Part shown: piece after piece, positions 55,674 through 64,000 of the stretch
Layout: each line of letters begins with the position of its first letter
Numbering within the stretch: the stretch's first letter is position 1
NCBI GenBank assembly: GCA_016933955.1
Contig: JAFGTT010000036.1
Coordinates: 124,001-188,000, forward strand
Origin: Candidatus Zixiibacteriota bacterium
GTDB taxonomy: Bacteria; Zixibacteria; MSB-5A5; GN15; PGXB01
Direction: 5' to 3'
DNA: 64,000 nucleotides
The notes under the pieces: model-generated
Told to the model about the DNA's origin: nothing
Database searches by the model: none
What the model saw: the letters and a program-made list of their open reading frames with translations, nothing else
Position numbers and translations under genes: made by a program

Positions 55674-56516
55674 TTGAGCATGAGAAGAGGTCTTGTAACA
55701 ATGCCTATAACCAGGTGCACGTCTATTCTTTCCTGTTCTTTTTTGCTGGTCATTTTTTTTGTGAAACCTTTTCACGCCGAGCAACTGCCGGAGAGTTTCC
55801 AGTTGATTCGAACCGGACCGGGCCTGTCATTACATAAAGATATGTTTATGTTGCCGGCTACCTTCTCCGACGAGTACAACGGGGCAAGAACAGAAGCGGT
55901 ATTTCAAATGAGTGCAAAACACCGCATATTCGACTTACCGGTATATTTCGCTTATACCCAGATTTCTTTCTGGCAGGCCTATGATCATAATAATTCCGCC
56001 CCATTCCGCGAAACTAATTATAACCCGGAACTATTCTATCGCACCAAACGGTTTCCATTCCATTCCGGACAGGTAGGTGCGGATATAGGTTTCGAACACG
56101 AATCGAACGGTCAGAAGCCTCCCATTTCACGGAGCTGGAATTTGTTATACATATCGCCTTATTATTATTGTTCCAATTTGCTTTTATATCTCAAATTTCG
56201 TTACCGCATTCCTGAAGACAAGAAGGAATATCCGGAGGCGGCTGTTGGCGATGACAATCCGGATATCACTGATTTTCTCGGCTACAGCGACATTCAGCTA
56301 TTCTACAGATTCTCATGGCATCACTTATTGCACCTGATGCTCCGGGGCAATGTTAATACAGGTAAGGGGGGCCTTATCCTTAGTTATGGAGTGCCGGTGC
56401 CCAGGAGTGAAATGAGTTATTTTATCGTGAGGATATCTCATGGTTACGGTGAGAGTCTGGTGGATTACAACAGGTCTTTGACCAGAATCGGCTTTGGCAT
56501 CATGTTTTCCAGATGA
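55674..56516 (+). CDS. pldA: outer-membrane phospholipase A (OmpLA)
   Basis: A 280-residue protein that hydrolyses phospholipids in the outer leaflet and helps keep lipid asymmetry. After a signal peptide (about 10-35) the match to E. coli PldA is close: YFAYTQISFWQ, SAPFRETNYNPELF, EHESNGQ, SRSWN, DNPDIT and SHGYGESLVDYN. The catalytic residues are all present: His142 and Ser144 in HES, and Asn156 in SRSWN. A start at the ATG 27 bases downstream (55701) is also possible; both lack a strong ribosome binding site. PldA is best known from Proteobacteria, so its distribution here is notable. Confidence 0.93.
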   Translation: MSMRRGLVTMPITRCTSILSCSFLLVIFFVKPFHAEQLPESFQLIRTGPGLSLHKDMFMLPATFSDEYNGARTEAVFQMSAKHRIFDLPVYFAYTQISFWQAYDHNNSAPFRETNYNPELFYRTKRFPFHSGQVGADIGFEHESNGQKPPISRSWNLLYISPYYYCSNLLLYLKFRYRIPEDKKEYPEAAVGDDNPDITDFLGYSDIQLFYRFSWHHLLHLMLRGNVNTGKGGLILSYGVPVPRSEMSYFIVRISHGYGESLVDYNRSLTRIGFGIMFSR

Positions 56517-56551
56517 ACCTCGGATCGATTAACAGCATAATACATTGTCTT

Positions 56552-57262
56552 TTATATCCGGATTTCCCCGCCTTTGAATAAAAGCCACAGGCAAAGCGAT
56601 AATTCCGCAACGATTGCAGGCACGGCGACAATAATCAGAAATATCGTTTTGTAATCGGCGTAGCCGGATAAAAGAATATTGGCAAAGCTGTCTATCAGGT
56701 AGCCGAAAGAAGCCGCTATCATCAAAATACCCAGAACTCCGGGAATATAATCTGATTTTATAATCAAATAACCGAGGATAAGACAATGGAAACCGAAAAA
56801 TACCAGAGCAATAAGATATCCATAACTATGAGCATTGAGAAACAGTAACATCTGGGAATACAGCTGATCCGGGCGAAATGATGTCAAATAACCGGGGCCA
56901 TTCACAAGTAATAAAGCAAATACAGAATTGAGCAGGTTGATTCCATTAATCGCAGTATGTGTCAATCTGAAAAAGGCCGCAAGCAGCGCCAGACTCTTAT
57001 TCACCGGCCTGAGTAATACATAAAGCGCCAGAGCCACCACCACATCAAATACAAGCATTATCAGATCCCCTGCGATACCGATGCGGAATAAAAATTCCGA
57101 AGCCATAATATTGCTCGCGGTGGCGGCCGCATCCCCCGGCACAATCAGTCTGGAACGGACAAAGAATTCCGCAAAAACACCACATAATATGATTACCAGA
57201 TACCCTGCCCCGGCGATTTTTGCGGCCATTCGGGGTGAAATATCATTAAGATAATCAGTCAT
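56552..57262 (-). CDS. DUF4386 family membrane protein
   Basis: A 236-residue protein with about six or seven membrane helices. The beginning (SPRMAAKIAGAGYLVIILCGVFAEFFVRSRLIVPGDAAATASNI) is the typical DUF4386 start, and the middle LLRPVNKSLALLAAFFRLTHTAING also fits. Function is unknown. It is a single gene convergent with pldA, 36 bases apart. Confidence 0.85.
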   Translation of the reverse strand: MTDYLNDISPRMAAKIAGAGYLVIILCGVFAEFFVRSRLIVPGDAAATASNIMASEFLFRIGIAGDLIMLVFDVVVALALYVLLRPVNKSLALLAAFFRLTHTAINGINLLNSVFALLLVNGPGYLTSFRPDQLYSQMLLFLNAHSYGYLIALVFFGFHCLILGYLIIKSDYIPGVLGILMIAASFGYLIDSFANILLSGYADYKTIFLIIVAVPAIVAELSLCLWLLFKGGEIRI

Positions 57263-57442
57263 TTTTATCGCTTCCCATTCTTACCCTTTTTTAAAAAGCC
57301 CTACGTCAATAAATGAAAAGGGATAGGGATATTTTTAAACGGGAGTTGTGCAAGAGGTTTTTTTATGCTCGCAAAAACCTTCTGTTACATGGTCACCCAA
57401 ACCCGTTTGAGATTCAGGTATTTCAAGCAAGATCCGTAACAA

Positions 57443-58408
57443 TCAGGGTAACGGGATACTCCTGGCGGAGGTGGTTGTCCGGGCGCAGGAGTAACCCACT
57501 TCATTTTTGGGGCAGGTGTCGCTGAATTCGTACAATGTCGCCGTCAAATTTATAATCTGCTTAACGGTATCGATTCTATCCAGTTGATAGTTGGTATTTT
57601 CCTCCTCGAGGATTATGGAACTTGTATCGGCAATAAGATCACGGAAAAACAGGGCGCCACTGTTATGTAACGGGCCGGGTTGTGCATACTGCGGCATATT
57701 GCCGCTATTGTCGAGATAAACAACCCTGCTGTAATTATCATAGAATTGAGCGCCCGGGGTGGCAATTACGCTAATCTCCGGACAGGTCGTATCATCAGCC
57801 ACTTCTTTGATCGGCATCATGGCATAACCGTAATCCCATCGGCCTCCGCCGGCGGCCGGAGAACCCATCCAGGCCTGCAGGACGATATGGCGATTATCGC
57901 CGGTGAGAGCCAAAGGCATGAAAATGCCGCCATGATTCGAGCCATGCTTCATTCGAATAAGACCCAGATATGTCGATACTCTGTCGGAAGGGTCATAAAC
58001 GGCAAGACGGATCTCATCATTTTGACATCTATCCAGAAATTGAACGCCAAAACTGTACTGATTGACATTTACAGGTTTTGAAAAACACGGATTCTTGCAG
58101 TACACCCGCAGTATTTTGAAACTGCCCTGGAACGGGATCGAGAGCAGGTGAAAATATGTTTCCGGAATATATGGATTGCCATCATCGATACCGGAGTCGT
58201 ACATATTGGGAAAGAAATAAGTCGGCTTGTATATATCCTCAGGTTCGGATGCCGACATTTTCTGTTCTTCATTGCCGGCGGCAACTTCAGTCAGCCCTTC
58301 AGATATTTTATCCCGCATTTCTTCGGTTTTTCCGATCACACCGGATAAAATCAATAAACAAATCAGGCAACCTAATGGAGCCGCCGCCTTTGGCTTTCTT
58401 TCAAACAT
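57443..58408 (-). CDS. exported protein of unknown function
   Basis: About 321 residues. The ATG at 58408 is chosen because AAGGAG lies 8 bases before it; the longer frame from 58462 lacks one. A hydrophobic segment (PLGCLICLLILSGVIG, about 8-23) acts as signal peptide. The rest is rich in Gly, Asn and aromatic residues and strand-like (YSFGVQFLDRCQNDEIRLAVYDPSD...), with a C-terminal six-cysteine set. No domain is recognised. The last codons contain an almost perfect 12-bp inverted repeat (57453-57464 and 57486-57497). Confidence 0.6.
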   Translation of the reverse strand: MFERKPKAAAPLGCLICLLILSGVIGKTEEMRDKISEGLTEVAAGNEEQKMSASEPEDIYKPTYFFPNMYDSGIDDGNPYIPETYFHLLSIPFQGSFKILRVYCKNPCFSKPVNVNQYSFGVQFLDRCQNDEIRLAVYDPSDRVSTYLGLIRMKHGSNHGGIFMPLALTGDNRHIVLQAWMGSPAAGGGRWDYGYAMMPIKEVADDTTCPEISVIATPGAQFYDNYSRVVYLDNSGNMPQYAQPGPLHNSGALFFRDLIADTSSIILEEENTNYQLDRIDTVKQIINLTATLYEFSDTCPKNEVGYSCARTTTSARSIPLP

Positions 58409-58497
58409 AATAATTTCTCCTTCCCCGGCCTGATGATATGAATTACTCGTAACCCGATTCAAGGTATTTGAATTTCATTTTGATACCAAAGGCCTTA

Positions 58498-59196
58498 TCA
58501 ATATTGTACAACTTTCGGCAATTGCCGGGCTTTTTCAATGGCATTCTTTAGTTCCTTGGGCAGGGGAGCGATACCATTGAATCCGGTTTTCTTTACGAAA
58601 TCAATCAGCATCTGCCGCAATGCATCCGGCTCCCATTTGGCGAATTTATGAGGCGTATCCAATCCGGCTTCATAGTATAGCCGAGCGCGCACGCTTTTAA
58701 TTGCCCCCAGACGCGACAGATCAGAAAGCTTGACCAATTCCAAGATTGCCTTCGAGGGAATACCGGTCCGTTCGGCCAAACGACGACGGTCTTCGGGCGT
58801 TTTACCGGCCGCCAGCATATGGTCAACGGTTACAATCCCGATGGCTTCCAGTTTTGCGATGTTTTCTTCATCCACATCTCGAAAATCCCCAATCTTAAAG
58901 GCCTTTCTGGTCCCGGCAATCTCCTTTTCACGCATTTGACTCGCCAGATTAGCCAAAGGAGTATTGTCAATAAACCTGTAGTATAAGGCCAGACCCCGCA
59001 TCCGTTTCTTGGCCTCGGCTTTATCAAGGCTTTCCGCATATGCCAGAATATCCTGCTTTGTTGCCTTATCCGCTCCACCCTTTCGTCTCCCTGACAGGTA
59101 AGCCTCAAATGCCTGAACCTGACCGGCCAACCCCCCGGCGACCTTTTCCTTTTTCCCCCTCCTTTTTAGATATTGCAGGAAACCTTTTTCATCCAT
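58498..59196 (-). CDS. DUF4332 domain protein
   Basis: A 232-residue soluble helical protein. The C-terminal half (LEAIGIVTVDHMLAAGKTPEDRRRLAERTGIPSKAILELVKLSDLSRLGAIKSVRARLYYEAGLDTPHKFA) is a DUF4332 helix-hairpin-helix domain related to DNA-binding or protein-binding HhH folds. The N-terminal half (about 1-100) is helical and looks like a phage-integrase SAM-like domain (AYLSGRRKGGADKATKQDILAYAESL...RGLALYYRF). There is no catalytic domain. Its start has a weak GAGG site. Function is unknown. Confidence 0.75.
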   Translation of the reverse strand: MDEKGFLQYLKRRGKKEKVAGGLAGQVQAFEAYLSGRRKGGADKATKQDILAYAESLDKAEAKKRMRGLALYYRFIDNTPLANLASQMREKEIAGTRKAFKIGDFRDVDEENIAKLEAIGIVTVDHMLAAGKTPEDRRRLAERTGIPSKAILELVKLSDLSRLGAIKSVRARLYYEAGLDTPHKFAKWEPDALRQMLIDFVKKTGFNGIAPLPKELKNAIEKARQLPKVVQY

Positions 59197-59395
59197 GGTT
59201 CTATCTCCTCGATAGTTAAATTAATTCTTAGCTACCTATGACCCGCGTCAATTCCAGATGTCGGGGAAACTGATCATTCTTGCCAATATCGCCCGGTGAC
59301 ATTCGGAAGATTTTAGCAAACCTCTATCCAGCCTGTTAAATATAGATTATTTTAGCATAATTTCAAATCTAAAATCCCTGTCCGGATAATAAGGA

Positions 59396-60151
59396 TTATT
59401 TGCCGGCGACTATAAAGATTCGCCCCTCCTCCTCAGGTTCAGCCAGCGAGGTCGATAGGTCCTGAATTCGGGCAAAATAGATATTCTTCCAACCGACCTC
59501 AAGCAGCGCCTTTCGTACCCTTTCCATATCAAAGACGGTGTTGGATACGGTTTCGTCGAATCGTTTATATAATCCCTCCGGCATAACAAAGAAACCAGTG
59601 ATTCTGGTCCAGGCTTTATCACTCTGTCCGTCATAAATACCGCGCGTGATTATCAAAGTATCATCGCTGCTTTCATCGACCTGGATATTATTCCAGCGTC
59701 TCAAACCCTTTCGGGTGTTGAGGTCGAAAATGAAGTAACCGTCACTGACCGCGTGAACGCAACGAAAACAACTGGTCAAAGCCTGTTCATTATCGAGATG
59801 ATTGAGCGAATCATAGGTGGAAACAACCAGCCCGAAACGTTCATTCAATGTGAAATCGCTTGCATCGGCATTCACGAACCGGCCCTGACCGGATTCAAGA
59901 AATCGGCCGGCATTCTCTCTGGCATAGTGGAGCATGTGTTCCGACAGATCAATACCAACGACCTTATATCCTTTTTCCAGAAAATGCACAGCAAGATGGC
60001 CGGCACCGCAGCATAGATCCAAGACTGATTTATTGGCCTGACCTATTGGTGTGGAAGCATAGAAATCGAGAATACGCGGCGCCACCTGGTTGATAAAGCC
60101 CGACCACTTTAAATTGTATATATAAGCGAAATCCCGACCATATGCCTGCAT
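59396..60151 (-). CDS. class I SAM-dependent methyltransferase
   Basis: About 251 residues. The ATG at 60151 is chosen for its AGGAG site six bases upstream; the frame extends to 60178. Motif I is VLDLCCGAGHLAVHFLEKGYKVVGIDLSE, followed by GRFVNADASDF and LVVSTYDSLNHL. A later GLRRWNNIQVDE and FVMPEGLYKRFDE pattern is frequent among small-molecule methyltransferases. The substrate is unknown. Single gene. Confidence 0.85.
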   Translation of the reverse strand: MQAYGRDFAYIYNLKWSGFINQVAPRILDFYASTPIGQANKSVLDLCCGAGHLAVHFLEKGYKVVGIDLSEHMLHYARENAGRFLESGQGRFVNADASDFTLNERFGLVVSTYDSLNHLDNEQALTSCFRCVHAVSDGYFIFDLNTRKGLRRWNNIQVDESSDDTLIITRGIYDGQSDKAWTRITGFFVMPEGLYKRFDETVSNTVFDMERVRKALLEVGWKNIYFARIQDLSTSLAEPEEEGRIFIVAGK

Positions 60152-60302
60152 CTGAGACTCCTGAATATGAACTCCCAAAAGGATGAATACGATTACGGGT
60201 AACCAACCCTCCGAGTAATATTTTCAATAAAGCTCGCGTCGGGCAGAAACCCGGCTCGCCAGCCTGTTTGGCAAAATTAATCGCATTATTGATAATCTTC
60301 AA

Positions 60303-60343
60303 TAAAAAAATCCGGACCGATGGAGAAATTAAGCTGTCCGGAT
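60303..60343 (-). terminator. terminator of the two-GNAT operon
   Basis: Minus strand ATCCGGAC and GTCCGGAT, an 8-bp perfect stem with a long 18-nt loop, followed by TTTTTTATT. It lies about 115 bases after the second GNAT gene. Confidence 0.65.
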
Positions 60344-60457
60344 ATCATTCTCCCCAAATTTTTGTGAACTTCCAGCTTTAGCTGCGGCTCGGCCATGTTA
60401 TGATTAGAGCAAGCCTATGGAAGATAATCGCATGAACGTGGTTGGTAATAGTTTCGA

Positions 60458-61060
60458 TCACATGGTCATCTGGCGGTGCAGATCATCAAACTCCTGTTTG
60501 AGCAATCCGTAATGAAGAGTCCCACTGATACTCCCATCGGCATTCCGCCTATTCTCGCGTAAACTGCCCTCTCTTACCATTCCACATCGCTCAAGCACGC
60601 GAATACTTCGAGTATTGGTCTCATCACACTCCGCGCTCACGCGATGTGCTTCCAGGTAGTGAAAGATAAACTCGAGTGTCGCCCTGACCGCTTCTGTTAC
60701 ATAGCTCTGTCCCTCGTAGCCTCTATCGACGAAGAATCCGATCTGATATTCCGGCAGGTCGCCATTGATGAGACCGACATATACTTGCACCACAAACTGC
60801 TGATTCGACTTGTCAAAGCCGCCAATAAAGAAGCTCTTGCGTTTCTCCCACAGCTCTGCCAGTTCGCGAACGGTATCCTCGGCATCCTGCTCGCTCCTGA
60901 GCTGCATGACAATATTGTCTGATTCGTAACGTAACAGGTGCTCTCGATTTCTAAGACCAACTGCGTAATAACAGGGTCCATCCCCGGGACAATATGATCT
61001 GAGGTGCAGGCGTCGAGATTCAAAGGATGTTGGAATGTCCGGATGATTTCTCGGCATCAT
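60458..61060 (-). CDS. RimJ/RimL-like GNAT acetyltransferase
   Basis: A 200-residue GNAT protein of the RimJ/RimL type, which acetylate protein N-termini or small molecules. The typical start (TSFESRRLHLRSYCPGDGPCYYAVG) and acetyl-CoA segment (RGYEGQSYVTEAVRATLEFIFHYLEAHRVSAECDETNTRSIRVLERCGMVREGSLRE) are present. It overlaps the upstream GNAT gene by 4 bases (ATGA), so the two form one operon. Confidence 0.9.
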   Translation of the reverse strand: MMPRNHPDIPTSFESRRLHLRSYCPGDGPCYYAVGLRNREHLLRYESDNIVMQLRSEQDAEDTVRELAELWEKRKSFFIGGFDKSNQQFVVQVYVGLINGDLPEYQIGFFVDRGYEGQSYVTEAVRATLEFIFHYLEAHRVSAECDETNTRSIRVLERCGMVREGSLRENRRNADGSISGTLHYGLLKQEFDDLHRQMTM

Positions 61061-61626
61061 AATAACTGACTTCCGTTACTCTTCAATTTCGCTGTATCCC
61101 ATTCCTTCCTCTTAATGCCATACAGCGCGTACGTCTTACCTCCGCGCACGACGAATTTCTCCATCTTCATGCCAATTCTTTCAGCCACACGCCGTGAGGG
61201 TCCGTTTTTGGGGTCGATCCAACCGAAGATACTGTCAAACTCAAGGTTGGTAAATCCGTACTCCATTACCGCCCTTGCAGCCTCAGTCGCATATCCCTTG
61301 CCCCAATAGGAACGTTTGAAATCGAATCCGATGCCGACTATAAGTCTGCTGTCGATCTCATCAGTTTCCAGACCGCAATCGCCAATGATTTCACCATTGT
61401 CTTTCAAGACGACTGAAAGTAGCGAAAAGCCGCGCTGTTGCTCGTGCTCGAGGTTGTCTCGTACCCATTTGTCCATCCTTGGCCGATCGAATGTCACACC
61501 AAAGTAACGCATAGCAATCGGATCTGAGAAAATCTCAAAAAAAGCTCCCGCATCATCTTCTCTCATTCTTCGCAGTATCAATCGCTCAGTTTCAATCATA
61601 TCTTTGGATACGTCTTTTTTTGCCAT
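61057..61626 (-). CDS. RimJ/RimL-like GNAT acetyltransferase
   Basis: A 189-residue GNAT protein with ETERLILRRMREDDAGAFFEIFSDP at the start and the acetyl-CoA site in SYWGKGYATEAARAVMEYGF, followed by DPKNGPSRRVAERIGMKME. It is similar in plan to its downstream neighbour, so the pair may be an old duplication or act on related targets. No other genes hint at the substrate. Confidence 0.9.
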   Translation of the reverse strand: MAKKDVSKDMIETERLILRRMREDDAGAFFEIFSDPIAMRYFGVTFDRPRMDKWVRDNLEHEQQRGFSLLSVVLKDNGEIIGDCGLETDEIDSRLIVGIGFDFKRSYWGKGYATEAARAVMEYGFTNLEFDSIFGWIDPKNGPSRRVAERIGMKMEKFVVRGGKTYALYGIKRKEWDTAKLKSNGSQLL

Positions 61627-61793
61627 TCTGTTGCCGAAAAGTCAATGCTTGAAAGCGGGGACAGCAGATATAAATGATTGATTAAGCGGGTGATATCATA
61701 AATATTTGAATCCCCCCTGAAACAGCACTCGGACAAACCGAAACCAAATTCGCTAATTTACGTTATTCTATCATGTTTTGAAGATGATAAGAA

Positions 61794-63122
61794 TTACGGA
61801 GCGATTCCCAGCATTTTCATTTTACGCCAGAGGGTCGTGCGATGCATCCCCAACTCAAGTGCAACCTGTGACCGATTACCGTTGTATCGACGCAGGGCTT
61901 CGAGGATAATTTCCTTTTCGTTTTGCTCCCTTCCGTTCCCTGTCCCTCGGGGGGCCACCTGCGAGGAAATGTGAAGCGGTAGGTGTTCCGGTAATATTTC
62001 CGGCCCGTGACACATTACGAATGAATGCTCGATTGCATTTTCGAGTTCGCGGACATTGCCCGGCAGGGGATGCCGGCGCAGGGCCGCAACGGCGTTGGGC
62101 GCTATCCGCTCGATGGGTTTGCCGCTCTTCTTGCGGTAAAGCCTCAGAAAATGGTTCGCCAGAAGGGGGATATCCTCAGGGCGGTCTTTCAACGGAGGAA
62201 TAATGATATTGACAACATTGATTCTGTAAAAAAGGTCCTGGCGAAACCGTCCCTCGGCGATACTTTGCTCCAAATCCGCGTTGGTGGCGGCTATAATGCG
62301 GGCGTCGGTATGCAGCATCTTGGTCGAACCCAGCGGCCGGTACTCACCGTTGTTGAGTACCCGCAGTAATTTCACCTGCAGAGCAACATCCATCTCGCTG
62401 ATTTCGTCAAGCAACAGGGTCCCGCCGTTGGCCAGACTGAACTGCCCCGGCTTGTTTTTCTTGGCGTCGGTGAAAGCCCCTTTTTCGTACCCGAACAACT
62501 CCGATTCCAGCAGGTTGGCCGGCAGTGCCGCGCAGTTGAGTTTGATATACGGTCCGTACCGACGCGGACTGAGATTGTGAATAACCTGTGCGAACAGTTC
62601 CTTCCCCGAGCCGCTCGGTCCCTGGATAAGAACATTGCACTCGGACTTGGCCACATCGGGTAAGAGATTGATCAGCTTGTGCATCTGGTGATTGACACTG
62701 ACGATATCTTCAAGCGCCTGTTTCTGTTCGAGACTCTGGCGAAGTCGCTCTATCTCGGAGATATCGCGGAAAAACTCCACCGCTCCAATCAGGCCGCCGT
62801 CATCGCCCTTGAGCATGGTGGTCGTTACCTGAATAGGCAGTTCGTTGCCTTCGCGGGTGATAATCGTGACACGGGCATTTTCCACCGGGTCGCGGGTTTT
62901 CAGGGTATCCTTGAGAGCGCACTGGCGATGACAAACCTCGGTCCGAAAAATATCGAAACAGTGCTTGCCGATAGCATCCACGGCGCGAAAGCCGGTAATT
63001 CTCTCGGCCGAACGATTAAACGAGGTTATCACGCAATTTTGATCAACGGTGAAAACTCCGTCGTTGATACTGTCAAATATGAGACGGCTCAGTGATTCTT
63101 CCACGTTAATCCCGTTCGGCAC
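61794..63122 (-). CDS. PAS-containing sigma54-dependent transcriptional activator
   Basis: A 442-residue regulator. The N-terminal PAS domain (about 11-125) contains CHRQC (Cys64, Cys68), a pair that often marks a redox or metal-sensing PAS. The AAA+ domain (about 135-365) is complete: Walker A GPSGSGKE (168-175), GAFTDA (215-220, a normal GAFTGA variant) and a Walker B in GGTLLLDEI. A Fis-type helix-turn-helix ends the protein (NRSQVALELGMHRTTLWRKMKML). There is no receiver domain, so the PAS sensor acts directly. The likely targets are the genes upstream in the same direction (Usp, DUF1847-like). Confidence 0.93.
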   Translation of the reverse strand: MPNGINVEESLSRLIFDSINDGVFTVDQNCVITSFNRSAERITGFRAVDAIGKHCFDIFRTEVCHRQCALKDTLKTRDPVENARVTIITREGNELPIQVTTTMLKGDDGGLIGAVEFFRDISEIERLRQSLEQKQALEDIVSVNHQMHKLINLLPDVAKSECNVLIQGPSGSGKELFAQVIHNLSPRRYGPYIKLNCAALPANLLESELFGYEKGAFTDAKKNKPGQFSLANGGTLLLDEISEMDVALQVKLLRVLNNGEYRPLGSTKMLHTDARIIAATNADLEQSIAEGRFRQDLFYRINVVNIIIPPLKDRPEDIPLLANHFLRLYRKKSGKPIERIAPNAVAALRRHPLPGNVRELENAIEHSFVMCHGPEILPEHLPLHISSQVAPRGTGNGREQNEKEIILEALRRYNGNRSQVALELGMHRTTLWRKMKMLGIAP

Positions 63123-63231
63123 GATTTTAATCCATTCGCTTCATACAATATATATCATTTACAGGTCGACACAAGAGTATTTGGAAAATAATCCCGGTAT
63201 CGCAACTCCGCCTTTCCCGGCCACTTGGATA

Positions 63232-63768
63232 TCAGGCCGAGATTGACTTAATCGGCGACCAGCTCTCTTCCTTCAGTCCGAGAGAATCGGCAATCAACGC
63301 CGCCCGGCTGTTGAGATGGTAGCGATCCGAGCGGTCCGGACCGACAAGAACCACGGGACAGATAAACGACTCGGCGAATTCTTCGATTGATTTCTTGCCG
63401 AAATGCGCTTTGTCACCCACGTATCCAAGCACCAGGACCTGGAACTCACGCACCAGCAAACAGCGATGCAGCTCGACCCATTCGGCATGCTCGCACAACC
63501 TGAAACCGACATCGAGATAATCCCCGGCGCGCTGGTCGTAATACAGCCGCAGTTCCTTCTCGCGCTCAATAGCCAGTTTTATCCGCTCGGCATCGGGCAG
63601 GGAATCAACACTGTTGTCAGCCGGGTTGTACGGGTCACTCAGGAAATGGAAGACGTTCAGTTGTATCTGGTGGATGCGCGAAAGACGGAGGGCGTAATCG
63701 AAAGCCCAGTCGCCGGGTTCCGAGTAATGAGCACAAAAACCGACCGCGTTCAATGTTGGAATAGCCAT
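63232..63768 (-). CDS. universal stress protein family
   Basis: A 178-residue protein with the UspA layout: strand 1 (NAVGFCAHYSEPGDWAFDYALRLSRIHQIQLNVFHFLSDP), a middle helix (ERIKLAIEREKEL) and the final FQVLVLGYVGDKAHFGKKSIEEFAESFICPVVLVGPD. The G-x2-G-x9-G-S/T ATP motif is incomplete: the segment after GYVG is shortened, so ATP binding is doubtful. A GGGAGG ribosome binding site lies directly after a small hairpin (63779-63794). It lies 109 bases upstream of the PAS-sigma54 gene. Confidence 0.8.
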   Translation of the reverse strand: MAIPTLNAVGFCAHYSEPGDWAFDYALRLSRIHQIQLNVFHFLSDPYNPADNSVDSLPDAERIKLAIEREKELRLYYDQRAGDYLDVGFRLCEHAEWVELHRCLLVREFQVLVLGYVGDKAHFGKKSIEEFAESFICPVVLVGPDRSDRYHLNSRAALIADSLGLKEESWSPIKSISA

Positions 63769-63778
63769 ATAAACCTCC

Positions 63779-63794
63779 CACCGATAATTCGGTG
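63779..63794 (-). other. small hairpin before the Usp ribosome binding site
   Basis: CACCGA-atta-TCGGTG, a 6-bp perfect stem, abuts the GGGAGG site of the Usp gene on the minus strand. It could affect translation or bind a protein; a tract of T follows on neither side. Confidence 0.45.
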
Positions 63795-63829
63795 ATTAAA
63801 AAATAAATATTTTTTCTTAATCATACTTA

Positions 63830-64000
63830 TCATTTAGTCCGAGCCGAGGCCTGGACCGCTTCCTTCAAATAATAGTCGGAATAGACCGCCCCGATAGGAT
63901 TGTTCGCCAGCGAGCGGTCTTTGACAAAAAGAGTCGAGACAGGTGATTCGCTGGCCTGGGTAAAAACACAGTCGGCGCCCATGCAGATACCGACAATGAC
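63830..64000 (-). CDS. DUF1847-like protein, 3' end only
   Basis: The last 56 codons of a gene that enters from the window edge, ending in TGA (63830-63832). The frame reads [34 protein letters not shown] and ends with SARTK. It matches the end of DUF1847 metal-binding proteins (VGLCVGHD..., APVTTLVVKDRVLGHNP.AALY). The start and metal-binding N-terminus lie outside. It precedes the Usp gene in the same direction, 61 bases away. Confidence 0.65.
   Translation of the reverse strand, partial: VIVGICMGADCVFTQASESPVSTLFVKDRSLANNPIGAVYSDYYLKEAVQASARTK

Noticed and set aside
57313-57525. Plus-strand ORF of 70 codons.
   Set aside because: It overlaps the end of the minus-strand secreted protein and has basic, random-looking composition.

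Overview
The window looks like a chromosomal segment of a Gram-negative bacterium of the FCB group, most like candidate phylum Zixibacteria or a close relative. The pointers are a C-terminal type IX secretion (T9SS) sorting domain with the NYPNPFNP signature on a 1548-residue exoprotein, a PorV/PorQ-family outer-membrane protein, LPS (Kdo) and outer-membrane genes, a TreT-DUF5752 trehalose pair and frequent GTG/TTG starts. The phylum is an inference; no 16S gene or other decisive marker is present.

Layout. 1-3.8 kb: katG with a strong terminator, then a TauE/SafE exporter gene with a frameshift and its DUF1634 partner with an in-frame TAG, i.e. a decaying transport operon. 3.8-9.5 kb: a T9SS-sorted giant protein (beta-helix plus a papain-like Cys-His-Asp set) lies between two 121-bp direct repeats. 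One repeat holds the 3' part of an intact initiator tRNA-fMet and its terminator; the other is a tRNA 3' half starting at the anticodon. A decayed T9SS tail lies next to it on the opposite strand. 9.6-15.3 kb: aquaporin, OmpA/TSP3 porin, CPBP protease, PorV/PorQ and two periplasmic HMA-fold proteins, one without the metal-binding cysteines. 15.6-18.4 kb: a kdsB-pyrG operon behind a consensus promoter, which also drives a possible leaderless 58-codon ORF. 18.4-21.9 kb: a regulatory trio, namely a histidine-kinase-like protein without the usual phosphoacceptor His, an NtrC-type regulator without GAFTGA and with Lys to Arg in Walker A, and a GAF-like protein. 21.9-27 kb: mltG-ruvX, then tRNA-Leu, tig, clpP and clpX.

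27-34.6 kb: a lipoprotein, an ornithine-type aminotransferase and a trehalose operon (DUF5752, TreT, OtsB, OtsA) behind a flippase-like membrane protein. 34.9-43.2 kb: a 1720-residue hybrid histidine kinase with ten PAS domains, then a minus-strand series of SHOCT-like small proteins, a DUF2089 regulator, a receiver-DUF3052 fusion and an SDR epimerase. 43.5-48.3 kb: an exported glycosyltransferase-like protein, a nucleotidyltransferase, cobO, and an ECF sigma / zinc-finger anti-sigma / DUF1573 operon. 48.4-61.6 kb is a patchwork of single accessory genes (MFS exporter, methyltransferases, acetyltransferases, Tat-exported FAD oxidoreductase, ABM monooxygenase, HXXEE and DUF4386 membrane proteins, prenyltransferase-like repeats, PldA phospholipase, DUF4332) and includes a broken outer-membrane protein. 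The window ends with a PAS-sigma54 activator, a Usp protein and the 3' end of a DUF1847-like gene.

How the parts fit. Much of the window serves the cell envelope (Kdo activation, MltG, OmpA, PldA, aquaporin, PorV and the T9SS cargo) and stress handling (KatG, trehalose, Usp, Tig-ClpXP, ECF/DUF1573). No CRISPR array, transposase, integrase or complete mobile element was found. The least conventional systems are the non-canonical kinase/NtrC/GAF trio, the tRNA-bounded T9SS exoprotein unit and the SHOCT/DUF2089/REC-DUF3052 group.
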